In this document: one piece after another, positions 6,807-18,756 of the stretch | Layout: each line of letters opens with the position of its first letter | Position numbering within the stretch: position 1 is the first letter of the stretch | Origin: Prostheceraeus crozeri | Lineage: Eukaryota > Platyhelminthes > Polycladida > Euryleptidae | Reading direction: 5' to 3' | Assembly (NCBI GenBank): GCA_907163375.1 | Contig: CAJQUW010007829.1 | Span: forward strand, 118,226 to 182,225 | DNA length: 64,000 bases | The notes under the pieces: model-generated | What the model was told of the DNA's origin: nothing | Database searches by the model: none | What the model saw: the letters and a program-made list of their open reading frames with translations, nothing else | Made by a program: the position numbers and the translations under genes

Positions 6807-9800
6807 TTAAAAAGGTGAAGTAGTTATTCCATCAGGTGAAATTTTTCTTTTATCATCAAATGGATCTAATGCTAATTTATGTTCTTCTTTTAAATACATT
6901 TTATGTTTCTTTGAATTAAGTCTATAATTACATGCTGTTTTTATTTCATTATTAAATAATACATTTTTATAATCTTGAAATGTTATTTGATTAGCCACTG
7001 ATGCCTTTGAAATTCCTTTTAATGTTTTATGTGTTTTAATATTATTAGTTGTGTTATAACAATAACATTTAGATTTTAAAAATATAGCTTCTGTTATGAA
7101 ATCTTCATTTCCTTCTAATTCATCTTTTACTTTACATAAATCAGAAGGATGAATGATATCTTTTATTTCATTAATTTCTTCATCAAGTGTAGAATTATAC
7201 GGTATTATTAATTCTAAGAAAACAGAATCGGTATCTGTAAAGTGTAATTTATAGTTTTTGCCATAAGCAGGTGCTAAATAATCATATATAAATCTATACA
7301 TAAATAGTTTAGCTAATTCTAATATAGTGAATCCTATAAAATTAAACTTATCATGTTTTACGCTGATTCGACGTAAATGTACAGCACATAGTTCATCACT
7401 AAATCTAGTAGTTCTTTTATATGTAGGTTTCCTTGTTAAATTTTGAAACCTATCTTTATCATAAACTATTTCAATATTTTGTCTATTACGCACATTTTCT
7501 AAAGTCGTACCATAAAATGCATTATTCATTAATTTGAAGAACACGTTTCCAAAATCATCTTTATTTCTTTTAGCTATTTTACGTTTTTCAATATTGAACT
7601 CTATATAATCTTTTAACCACCTAGATTTTTGATAAAATAGTTTTCGATGTATTTTGGTGAGAATCATTCCATGTTCTAAATACCAATCTAGCATTCTTCC
7701 TTCAACAACATACTTTCCTTTATTGCTTTGTGTTAACATATGTTTTTTTGTTGGTCTGTATTTCTTAGGAATTAAAGATTTTTGATAATCTAAAAAATCT
7801 TCTATATTGGGAATTTTGTTTTCGGGACAGAAAGGAAAATATTTTGTTTTATCTTTTATTTCATCAGGATATACTAAATCAACTTCATATATATAACCAT
7901 GGTTATAATTTCCATCATATGTTTTTTGATAATCAAGAATATTACACCATGACATTTCACCTGTTGGTAATTCTTGTATCATGCAAGAAGAATATAAACT
8001 ATTAAAATCATAATATAACAAATAGTTTTCTCTCATCAATTCATCAATTGCATTTTCACGTTCTACTCCTTCTCGTTTCGTTCGAAAAATTTCTAATATT
8101 TTGTCTTTTTCTTCTGGAGATAAAGGTTTCATTATTCCATAATCATCAGGATTTACTTTTTTACTGTAACACTGTACATAACGATTACCTAAAACTGATG
8201 AAACTCCACCTCTAATTCCAGATTCAAAAAATAATAATTTATCATATGTATTTTCTTTATAATGTTTAAGTTTAACATTTGTATGTTTTAATCCTGCTAA
8301 CCATGTTAAACCTGGTGTAGAATAACAATAACATGGATCTATTCCGTAATATTCTAAACACATATCACGAAAGTTTTCGAAAAGATCAGCTAGTATTAAT
8401 ACATCTATCTGAAGATATTTCATTGTATAATCATACATTGTTCTACAATTTAACTCTCTCCAATTTTTTTCAGCTTCTGCATAGTCTTCTTCAGATAATT
8501 GTGATTGTTTTAATGTTGATTTAAATTTATTTATTGGAGGAAGTTGTTTTTCTTCCATAATTTTATTCACAGAATTAAAATCAGTCTTCGACTGTGAACC
8601 ACAGGTTTTATCTCCAGTTATATCAGTCTTCGACTGTGAGCCGCAGGCTATATACTCATACGGAAATATGCCTTTTAAAGGTTTTAAATTATATTTATTT
8701 AATATTTTACATTGTTCAGATTTCAAAGTTTTTCCCATAACATCTAATGAATAAGGAGTAAAAAATCTAAATGCATCTAAAATTCTAATACAACCTAATT
8801 GCATTGAAAAATATTCTTCTTCTGTTTTACATAGTACATTTATTTGTTGTTGTAATTTTTCAGATGAAAATAAATCTTTCATTACTAGATGGAAATCATA
8901 TTTAGAACCATTGTAGAAATATAAAGGAACAAAGTTATATTTAAATTTATTAGCATTAAGATTACAAGAATTATGTGCTGCACCTCTATATAATCCATTT
9001 AGATGATCATGATCTTTTACCTTATCAAGATATCTACCTCTGCCATTTTTATAATTTTTTGTAAATTCTTTTCCACAGTAATAACATTTTGTTTCATTAA
9101 TAAAATTTAATTTTTCTTTTTCTGTTAATGGCATCATTGGAATATTTGTTTCAAGCAATTGTGAAAAACGTCCTTGTAATTCTTCTACTTTCTTTGTAAA
9201 CATTTGTGAACTATCTTCACCATAGTATTGATAATATTCTGATTTAAATATTTCAGGATAATTTGAATGAATGTACATTCCCCAACATAATGGTTTTTGT
9301 TCAAATAAATATTTTTCTTTACTTTGTGCAGCTGCACTTTTTTCATAATTATCATTTTCAGAATCGGGTGAAGCCCTGGAAGACATCTCCGATGTCTCGT
9401 GATTTTGTGTCATATTAACATTATATGCTTCGAAATCACAATATATTGTAAAGGATACTTTATTTTTAAAATACCATTTATTGTATTCTAAATAATCATC
9501 TTTAGGAAAAGTATTTTCAACTGCTTCGTTTTGTTGACAATTCTCCAAATGTCTATTCATTTCTTCTTTAGTTCTAAAACTTGTCATACATTGAAGGAAA
9601 ATTTGTATTATCTGAAGTTTTTGTAAATATAGAAACATCTTTACACAATATAAAATGACCCTGATAATATAATATATTCGCTTGTGCTGGTTGTTTTGTT
9701 TGTTTTAATTTTTCAAATTTATCTTTATATATTTCATGTGTTTCATCAATTTCTTTTGCAAGATTAAATGTATTTCGATGAAAATTTTGATTTAATATTT

Positions 9801-11243
9801 GTAGCTGTTGTTCATATTCTTTATCATATTGTTCTTTATATTGTTGTAGACATTTTTTTAAAGATTCATTTATTTTTTGATTGGTTTCATTTTCTACATT
9901 TTGAATCGTTTCTATCTTATTTTGATATTTATGGTGATATTCTTGTAGTAACATTTTTGTTTGTTGTTGATAATCTGTTTTACATTTTTGTAAAATTTCA
10001 TTTAAATTTTGTAATTTTTGTTGATATTCTAAAGATAAAGATAAATAATCGGAATCATAATCATAATTATAATTACGTCCTTTATAATTATTATGATTAA
10101 TCATTATTGGTGATAGTGTTTTAACAATTTCAAATTTTTCAGTACATATTATATTTCCTTGGTAAAAAATATTATGATGCATGTAATTTCCTCTATCATT
10201 ATATACTATTTCTGATTGACATAAATTTTTATTATTCAAATAAAATTATTTTGAATCTGAGTCAAGTGGAGTAATTTTACCAATAGAAACATAATTCACA
10301 TTTAATTCAAAAACATTTACTTCTATTAAATTTTTATTCTTTTTATGAAACTTTTTTAACCTATTATAATCATATGGAAATTCATCTAAGCCATCAGAGA
10401 GATCAAATTCATTTATGTATTCTTCTTTATTGTAATGACTTAGTCTTTCTTTGTGATATTTTGCAGGATGTAAATGTGCTATAATACTCCACAGAAAACA
10501 ATAATCATCTTCATTTTTTATGTTGATTATTTGTGGTGAACTGAAGGGCAAAGGAACATAACTACCACCAGTATTATTTTTATATTTATCAATTACTATT
10601 TTCTTAGATAGTTTTTAACAAATCTCCAACCAGATTCACGTAACTGGGCTTCAATTATACAATTTTCTAATTTAAGTATCATCGATTCAAATATGGGTTG
10701 TATATCATTTACATTATGAATTTCTTGTGAATTTGTAAAATGTCCTTGTATTATTTCTTCAGGAATTCCATCAGGTCCATTTTTTGTATAAAGTACTTCT
10801 ACATTCATATAACATTTGAAAGATTTCTTAAAAATATTATAAAAGTTTGTTAATACATTATAAAAAGTTTCATCGGTTTCATTATGTTCAACAGATTCAT
10901 TAAATAAATATTTTATATCTGTTACCGCTTCATCGGTTCGTTCAGCTTCATCAAATTCATCAGTATCGCTAAATAAATATCTTCCATCTGGTAGGGTCTC
11001 ATCTTCACTATTAAAAACATTTTTATATTCCGAATGTGAATAATCATCAAAAATTTTTTTAACTTTTATATCAGTAGGCAATGTTTCTAGATAGTTTTTA
11101 TAACTATTTAATTTTAATATATTTCCTTCATCAACTCGTTCTGCATTTTGTAAATGCAATTTACTATTTAAATGAGATTGATAACTTCTTTTTGTTTGCA
11201 ACTTTTTTTTACATAAAACACAATAAAACTTGGTATTTTCCAT
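6807..11243 (-). pseudogene. Polinton protein-primed DNA polymerase B, copy B (broken)
   Basis: Long minus-strand gene with about three breaks. From its start: a C2H2-like finger (CVLCKKKLQTKRSYQSHLNS); a domain with IINIKNEDDYCFLWSIIAHL, typical of Polinton polymerase N-termini; a Gln-rich coiled coil; then exonuclease and polymerase. In the 943-residue main part I see exonuclease YCDFEAY, a Cys/His insert with CYYC and DHDHLNGLYRGAAH, motif A YYDFNSLYSSCM, motif B NNAFYGTT and motif C FTDTDS. It would replicate the element from a protein primer. Two palindrome-derived inserts, each encoding CGSQSKTD, lie at 8577-8652, and another palindrome lies near 9380. It differs in lineage and relative orientation from the polymerase of copy C. 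Confidence 0.85.
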
Positions 11244-11369
11244 TTTTTATTTTTTAAAGAAAAATTTGTTTTAATTTTAGATATAAACATTCTAATATCA
11301 AGGACTTGAGAGTTATCATATATTATTATATATTTCACATTCTTAAGTTATTTTATTTTCTTTATCACA

Positions 11370-12796
11370 TTACGTTTTATCATATAACGTTTTATCATAT
11401 AACGTTTTATCAAAAGATAATTTAAATCTATTTTCACTAACTATTGATTCTTCATCATCATCATCAATTGATTCTTCATCATCATCATAAATTGTTTCTT
11501 CAACATCATAAATTACACTTTTTGGGATTGGATACCATTCTCTTATTGGAATATCTAATTCTAAATTACATCTTTTATCTGATAATAATATAATAGAGAA
11601 AAATATTGGTCTTTGATCTCTTTTGGAAAATTTAATAACGCCACCATAATCTGAATCACTTTTAGTTTTTATTAAAGATGATAAAATTTTAAATTGATTA
11701 GATGTAAATCCTAATTTAAATTTTGTAGACCCGACACATAGTTGTCTAACAGTATCTTCAACTATACCATCATTATTATTTTCAATTGTAAAAAAATGAA
11801 ATTTAGATAAATTTTGATTATATGTAGTATTAATATCATGTACATCAGTATGAGATATAAATTTTTCTTCACTTAAATTTTTATAATTACTAATATTTTT
11901 GTAATCTTTTTTACCATTTACACCTTTTTCAGATGTTTCAGAATCATCGTCTATGTTATCATCATGTATATTATCATCATCATTATTATTATAAGATTCT
12001 CTAAGATCGGGCAAAGCCCTAGAACCTTCGGTTCGTTTATCATTATTGGATTCTTTAAAATTATTATTATTTTTAAAATTATTATGATTATGATTATGGT
12101 CATTGTTAATAGTATAAGGTGTAGTCCACATATAAATTTTCTCTTGTTGAGCTAAACCATTTATATAAGATTTTAACAAATTAATATTTAAGTTTGAATA
12201 TAATCCTATATAAGTATCATCATCATATCTTTGCGGCATTTCTAATGTTTCTTGTTTATAAATTGTATCTCTATAATAAACTTGGCATAATAATTCTTCA
12301 TTATGTTTTTTACTCTCTATGTGAATGTTATATTGATTTTGATCGTCAACAAATAATCTAATTTTTTCTTTCGAAAAAGATTTTAATTTTTTAACTAATT
12401 CTTTAATATTGATATAATTGATAATTTTAGTTTCTATCCAATCAGTATTACTAATTGGTAATACTGCTCTAATAAAACCATAAACATTATTATGACCTAT
12501 TATAACCATATTTTCTTTATTTAATTCCACATAAGCTACATCATTATATTTACTTACTATATCCATAAATTTAATAAATGGATCACCTGGAAATAAACAA
12601 TAATTAGTTTCTATAGAAGGTAAACCTTTAGTCTGTTCTCTAAATATTTCGGATTGTAATTGAAATAAAATATTAACATCTATACATGGATTATTATTAT
12701 TATCAAAACATTTATTTTCAAATCCCGTTGATCTCGTCGAATAAGAAGAACAGGATGATGCGGGCGAATATAATTTTTTAAATTTGCTTTATCCAT
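11370..12796 (-). pseudogene. unrecognised two-lobed acidic protein of the copy B replication module (broken)
   Basis: About 400-470 residues; I do not recognise the family. The N-terminal lobe of about 150 residues (MDIVSKYNDVAYVEL onward) and a C-terminal lobe of about 130 are joined by a low-complexity Asn/Asp linker. The tail repeats YDKTLYDKT and has Asp/Glu runs (DDDEESIDDDDEESI). Two palindromes, GGGCAAAGCCC (12,009-12,019) and GAACCTTCGGTTC (12,022-12,034), sit in frame in the linker. It lies beside the polymerase, which suggests a replication accessory. A two-lobed clamp-like fold is only a guess. Its start lies back to back with the fibre-like gene, 46 bases apart. About one break. 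Confidence 0.4.
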
Positions 12797-13579
12797 TTTT
12801 TTATTTTTATTAGAAAAAATTTTATTTTTTTATTGTTAAAAAATGATGTTACCAAATGTTGGTGGAGGTGCATATATCCCGAATAATCGTGAATTAGAAA
12901 TAGAGATAGAAAATTATATCATGAAAACTGGAGACGTTTTATCTGGTCCATTGCATCTTTCTATTCTTCCGCAACAAAATACAGAGTTAACAAATAAACA
13001 ATATGTTGATACACAAATCAATGACTTAAGAAGAAAAATATATAAACAATGTTTTGGTTCCACTGATGAACGAATTAAAGTTGCTTAAACTTAATGACAA
13101 ATCATTAAACGAAAAATTATTAAAACTTGATAAAAAGGATAGAGAGCTAGAAGCAGATATAGCAAAACTTTTTAAAAAGATTTCTGAACAATCAAAAATT
13201 TTAATATTACTTTCTTTAAATTTAAAATCTGCTGTAATTAAAAATAAACATCAGATAAAAATGTTAAAAGAACAATTAGAGGATGAAATAGAAAAACTAC
13301 CTGAAAGAATTAAAAAAATTTAAAGCAGTTACAAACTACATTCCAAAAAAGTGTTGATGAATTAAGCTCTAAAATTACTCAACAAATGAAAAAGATGAAT
13401 AGAATAAAAAATGAAGTAAACTCACTTAATCAAAGAGTTGATAAAATGAAAACTCTTAAAATCAATTTAGAAAATGAATTAAAGAAAAATTTACAAGAAT
13501 ACTCTAAAGAAAATAAAGAACAGTTAGATTCTGTTAAAAGACAATTAGATGTTCTTAAAATTAAGTTAAATGCTCTTAA

Positions 13580-16217
13580 CCCTCGGGAGGTTTAAAATTC
13601 GCTATTCCATTTCGTGAAAATCTGGGTCCACGTGGACCCAGAAGATTTATTTTCACAATCAAGCACAATTAGTACAGAAAGTACGAGTCACAGAGTTCGA
13701 ATGTTCATCACAACAGTGATTCCCACACCGAGCACAGGTTTTTCTCGTTTTCCGATCTTTCTTCCACCCGCAGAGTTGACATCTGTCTTTTTTTCGTGTT
13801 GCTCTCTCAACATCCACCTTTGCTTCGATGATTGGCCGTGGCACGTCTTTTGACTCCAAAAATGGCTTGACCAGCTCCTCTCCTAAGCATCGCAGAAATT
13901 GTCTTCTTTTGTGAGGCTTGTCTCTTCCCCAATGAGGATCAATTTCGCAATTCAACACATATGCATTTATCCCACACAAATCCAAGAGGTTGCAAAACAC
14001 GATTGTGTGCCATCTTCGGCTGATGTATTTCACCGTATATGTCGCCACCATTTGGTCAGCTTTATCTACACCTCCTTTGGTCGCATTGTAGTCTTTTATC
14101 ATTTCTGGAACCTTTCGGTCAGTCTGTTGATCAACAACTGGCTCTTGATGGAAGGTGCTCAAAAGAAGGACAATCATTTTTCTTGCATTTGTAACTGAGG
14201 AGGCATGTTTGATCTTCGAGGTTGAATCGGAAATCTGAAGAGTAAACAGCACGGCCCTGTAGATTCTTCATCTGCGGAGGAACTTCTCGTCTGTTTTTCC
14301 TCAGAGTTCCTAACAAAGTCATGCCTTTTGAGCGGAGAGAGCGTGCGAGCTTCAAAGAAGTAAAGAAATTGTCAGTTGTTATGTGTCTTCCAGAATTTTC
14401 TAGAGAGCTGGTCAAATCCATGACAACACGTTCTCCAAGTCCGTGATGACTGGGATTGTCTTCTTTGCCTGTGTACATTTGTAGATTGTAACAAAAATAA
14501 TTGTTGGCATCGCACAACAGCCAGAACTTAAGTCCATACCTTATGGTTTGCTTGGCATATATTGCTTATATGCACAGCGACCTCTGAAAGGATATAGTTC
14601 CTCATCAACGGTAAGAAATGCACCAGGCACATACGATTTTTGACAGTTGTTCGTGAAACCATCCAAAAGAAGACGAACCGCTGCTAATTTGTCTCGCAGT
14701 TGTCGAGCAGCCCTTGTTTCAGGATTGTCAAAACGAAGCATGATACGTAACTCTTTGAATCTTGAATGGCTCATTGTTATTTTGAAGATGGGCCTTCCGT
14801 GTTCTTTCGACCACAGCTCTTCAGTACTCTCCATGTGAGAACGATACACGCCGCGTAGATATAACAGGCCAATGAAGGCTAACATTTCTTCCATCGAAGC
14901 GTCCGTCCATGCTGCACCTTTGATAGATCTCCCTCGCCGATTTGTCTCTTTTAGTATTGTCTCCATCATATCGTGATCAAACAAAATTTCCCAGCTATTT
15001 ATAATAGTATTTGGCGCGCGAATATGCCGCAGAGAGTAACTTGTAAGACCTGGTGCTGGTCTAAGCAGATTCTCTCTTCGCTCTCTGCCACGTCTCTGTT
15101 CTTGAGGTAGGAGAGAAGTCCATTGCTCTCCATCAGCGGATGAAATATTCACTTGATTGCCGATTGCTTGGTTAATGGATACGTCGTCATCAGAAGGTGA
15201 AATATTGTCACTTTCATCGATATCAGATGAACCAGATGATTCACTGGAGTCCTCCGTGTCATTCGCAGATGAAGAAGCTTCGGGAACGTCTTCCTGCGCG
15301 CCCCTCAATAATCTCAAAGCTTCAACTTTTGAGCTCCGTTGTGAGCGTTCCGCCATCTTCGCTCGTAGCATAAAACAGCAGTGCGGTGTAATGACAGAAC
15401 GGCCTGCCTGCGCGGTCTCATAGCCAAGCGCAGGCAGGGAGCATTGTTCACGCGTCACATCAAAATCGATTTCATTAGTTCGTCACAGTTGCACCTGCGT
15501 GCGACAATAGCGACGATAGCAAAAGCTTTGAAGCAAAGCGAAGTTTCAGCTGCGTTATCCCGTGTGTCTTTGTGTGCAGGGAAGGAGTGTGCGTGTATCT
15601 GTGTGCAGCCAATAAGCACTACCGCTATTCCGATGCTTCATTATTTACTGTTTCGCATTGTATCAGGCGAGTTGAGGCGGCCCAATCGGCCTGGGCAGAT
15701 CGACAAACTAATCGATGGAATCGTTTGCAAGTGCGCCTGTGATTTCAACGTCTCCAAAATCTGACCAGTTGTCAGCCTTTGAAGTGCATGGCGTTAAGGC
15801 TAAAAATAGAAAAAATGCTACACATCGTGAGCGCGTGACGATAGCTGCCTTCACGAATATGACGGTCAGGGTAAGGCTAAGATATAGCGTCGCTAAGGAT
15901 ACGGGAAATCCTTATCTGGTTTCACGAATACGGGCCTTTGTTATTTGGAATAGCAGTGACTGAATTTCTGCGCTATGACGACCGATGAAACGAATCAGTG
16001 TGACTGGGTCCAGCTGGACCCATAGATTTACTAAAAGGTTTGCGATGTATTGCAATTATTTAAACAACAGCTAATACATTTTCACTTGGCAGTTATAATT
16101 GACATATCGATACAGATAAAGTCCAGTGATATCAATAATAAATAATGAAAACTTAATAAATAACAGCAAGTGATCTGGAAAAATGGGTCCACGTGGACCC
16201 AGAAAACCCCCCGAGGG
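13580..16217 (-). mobile_element. piggyBac DNA transposon
   Basis: Flanked by TTAA on both sides (13,576-13,579 and 16,218-16,221), the piggyBac target duplication. The ends are inverted repeats, CCCTCGGGAGGTTT on the left and the complement of CCCTCGGGGGGTTT on the right, one mismatch in 14. Just inside each end is the palindrome TGGGTCCACGTGGACCCA (13,623-13,640 and 16,184-16,201), and a variant lies near 16,005. Length 2638 bases; GC content clearly above the surrounding Polinton. It carries a disabled transposase on the minus strand. It entered the Polinton fibre gene after that copy had settled. Confidence 0.93.
13659..15356 (-). pseudogene. piggyBac transposase, frameshifted
   Basis: Likely start MAERSQRSSKVEALRLL at 15,356. 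An acidic Ser-rich N-terminus is followed by the DDE_Tnp_1_7 domain (FLTVDEELYPFRGRCAYKQY, HITTDNFFTSLKLARSLRSK, YNATKGGVDKADQM) and a C-terminal Cys-rich finger (CQLCGWKK, CARCGNHCCDEHS, CTNC) that binds the ends in this family. The frame is lost twice, once near 14,545 just after MPSKP and once near 14,150-14,250, so no active enzyme is expected. The neighbouring coding sequence is otherwise well preserved, suggesting fairly recent death. Confidence 0.88.
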
Positions 16218-16372
16218 TTAAAACGGCGTTGAAGATGAATCAGCAGAAAATGCAAGTTAATAGAAAAGAAATTAAAGTACATCACACGCTACTTGACGCA
16301 ATAGATAAAGTGCAACGGAAAATTAATAAAGTTATCTCGAAGTTGTTGTCCATTCACAAACGTAAATCTTGA

Positions 16373-16561
16373 TCGACGAAGTCTTGGGTTTCTAACCTAT
16401 CGGAGCGAAGCTCCTCGAGGCTTTAGCCGATCGGACCAAAGGTCCTGAGGTTACTAACCAATAGAACTTTGTTCAGAGGCTTTAGCCGATCCTAAACGTA
16501 AATCTTAGGGCAAATATTAACGTAAATATTTTTTCCCAAAAGTCAAATTTAATCCTAAAAA
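16373..16561 (+). repeat. palindrome cluster after the fibre-like gene, copy B
   Basis: GGAGCGAAGCTCC (16,402-16,414) and GGACCAAAGGTCC (16,433-16,445), then a GAACTTTGTTC palindrome near 16,463 and GGCTTTAGCC phrases. It is the counterpart of 508-606 in copy A but longer, so copy B carries two extra units at the same site. Confidence 0.7.
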
Positions 16562-17149
16562 ATGCCTATAATTTATAAACACCATCTTAAACAATTTGCT
16601 TCAAATCAAAGAATTGCTCATGAACTACGTATGAATCCTGTTTATCATTATGATAATAGAGAAACAGTTCACACGGAAGGAGCTGGGATCTTCACTGGTA
16701 TTGGAAGTATCGTTAACTTAATTAAAAATAATAAAGATTCGATTACATCTGCTGCAAAAGGAGCAGCTGCTATAGGTAGTACAGCTAGTGCAATATCAAA
16801 TGCTGTCAAGTCTCAAAACGAATTAAAACAACTAGAAGCTATTCGTAAACTTAGGAATGATTCCGAAGAACTAAAAAATTTAAAAAAACTTTCAGAGGAA
16901 ACAAAAAATAAAATTGCTAACATAGCTGTTGGGGAAACCTTGAGGAGCGGAGCTCCGTCTGATAGTAAACATAAGAAGAAATCAGGCGTAGCCATAAAAC
17001 GTTCAATTGAAGAAATAAGAGAAAATGGCGTGAGCAGCAACCTTCCGTTTAACCAGCAAAGCTGTAGCGGAGCTGGTCTAGCAAAATTCGAAAATTGTTT
17101 TTTAGTAAAATTTTTTTTAGTAAAATTTTTTTTAGTAAAATTGTTTTAG
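16562..17149 (+). CDS. small pVI/pX-like virion protein, copy B
   Basis: Same protein as 607-1086: MPIIYKHHLKQFASNQ, a Gly/Ala-rich membrane-active-looking segment, then a charged helix. The open frame is 195 residues. Near its C-terminus it holds several GC-rich in-frame inserts (encoding LRSGAPSDSK, SGVAIKRS and NLPFNQQSC) that are absent or partly absent from the other copies. The tail past GLAKF runs into the repeated TTTTAGTAAAA leader of the capsid gene and is probably not original. Confidence 0.55.
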   Translation: MPIIYKHHLKQFASNQRIAHELRMNPVYHYDNRETVHTEGAGIFTGIGSIVNLIKNNKDSITSAAKGAAAIGSTASAISNAVKSQNELKQLEAIRKLRNDSEELKNLKKLSEETKNKIANIAVGETLRSGAPSDSKHKKKSGVAIKRSIEEIRENGVSSNLPFNQQSCSGAGLAKFENCFLVKFFLVKFFLVKLF

Positions 17150-17245
17150 CAAAATTGTTTTAGCAAAATTTTTTTAGTAAAATTATTTTAGCAGAATTTT
17201 TTCTGTGTGTGAGAAAAACAAAAAGTCGAATTATTTTTTATAAAA

Positions 17246-18580
17246 ATGTTTTCGCTTATCGAAAATAAATTTAGATTAGACGATCCTCCGTTCGTCAGTT
17301 GCAATCAAAAAAAGAATGACTATATAAGAATTGCTATGAATCCCGGATCTTCCAGTAGAGTAAATACTGGAGGTGATTTAATTTTTGAAGTTGATAATCA
17401 GCAGAGTTATATATATCTACCTGATTCATTTTTACACTGTGAATATTCTTTGTATAGTAATGCCAATTTTACAACACCATTACCAGAAACCGATAATATT
17501 GCACTAGAGAATAATTTTTTTCCAAGATTATTTACACAAATGCGTTTAGATGTTGCAACTCAAAATATAGAAACAATAAGTGATTCTCCAGGTGTAATTG
17601 ATACAATGCTTAGATTTGTAACAATTGGAGAAAATAATAAAAAGTATGAAATCGAAGGTTGGTTTCCTGATACTAATGATGGTATAATTGTTGATGATTT
17701 AATTCATGCTGGAACAAATGCAGCAGGAATTGCGAAAGATGTAGAAAATATTGCAAAACATTTAAATTAAACAAACAATAGTGCATATAAAGAAAGACGT
17801 GAATTTAACAAGAAAAGTAAACAGACATTAAATTGGTCATTGTCTCCATTATTCGGATATTTAGTTTATGATAAAATATCATATCAATTAAAATTTAAGT
17901 TAATAATTCATCGCACAGCAAATAATGAATTAATATTTTTTGGTAAGACTGGAAAAAAAGCATTTTTAAAAATTGATAGACTTGAATGGTGGATTAAGCA
18001 TATTACTCCTAGTTTAGAGATTGAAACGGCTATTGCAAAAAGATTAAATACTAACAAACCAATTCCAGTAAATTTTCTAAAGCGTACTGCTAGTTCAGTA
18101 ACTTTTTCCGAACAAAGATTTAACTGGCATTTTACTAGAACTGCGAATACTCCAAGATATTTATTGCTAACTTTTCAAAGAAATAATTCTCCAAGTTTTG
18201 ATAAGAACAACAATCTTTTTCATATTAATACAATTCGAAGTTTACAAGTTTCATTAAATCAAACTCGATATCCAATTGATCCATTAAGATTCGATGATAC
18301 CAATAATCAATTTATGGAAGGATATGATTCTTATCGAAATCTTTGTATAGAATTTGGAGTTGAACCACAATTAACTCCTGGAGATTGGAGACATTTATAT
18401 CCTGTTTTCTGTTTCGATTTAAGTGCACAATCTGAAGATATTATCAAGACTGGTTGTGATGTAACAATTAATATTGAAAAGAAAGATTCCACAACTTCAT
18501 TGATGGCTTATGGTTTATTGCTAGAAGATGTAAAACATTCTATTGAAATTCTTAATAGAAAGATGGTTAGGATAGGCTAA
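17246..18580 (+). pseudogene. Polinton major capsid protein, copy B (broken)
   Basis: Nearly identical in sequence to 1177-2511, including YPVFCFDLSAQSE and GCDVTINIEKK. About one break. Same leader box and TTTTTTATAAAAATG start context as copies A and C. The near identity to A along the whole length implies that the two elements diverged recently. Confidence 0.85.
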
Positions 18581-18756
18581 AGCCTGGAGGAGCTTCGCTC
18601 CGATAAGTTAATTAAAATTTTTGTTAACTGAAATTTTTTTTGGTAATTAGTAATAAATTTTTTTTGTAACTAGAATAGATTAAAAATTCCTAATTTAAAA
18701 TTTATTCATAACTAGAATAGATTAAAAATTCCTAATTTAAAATTTTTTTATTAAAA

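Larger units (their letters stand above)
12843..16372 (+). pseudogene. fibre-like coiled-coil gene, copy B, interrupted by piggyBac
   Basis: Begins MMLPNVGGGAYIPNN. Next comes a head with MKTGDVLSGPLHLSI and ELTNKQYVDTQIND, a pattern like the tail-fibre repeats of phages (G-D-x-L-x-G-P-L then T-x-K-x-Y-V-D). A long Lys/Glu-rich coiled coil follows. The piggyBac at 13,580-16,217 sits in the stalk, and there are about two further breaks. Its place beside the capsid genes and its head-plus-stalk architecture suggest a receptor-binding spike. The family is unknown to me. Confidence 0.6.

Noticed and set aside
9768-10100. Plus-strand frame rich in Phe/Val/Ile/Asp
   Set aside because: Shadow of the Gln-rich coiled coil on the opposite strand of the polymerase gene.
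15157-15963. Plus-strand open frames inside the piggyBac
   Set aside because: They are antisense to, or just beyond, the transposase gene and lack any recognisable protein character.
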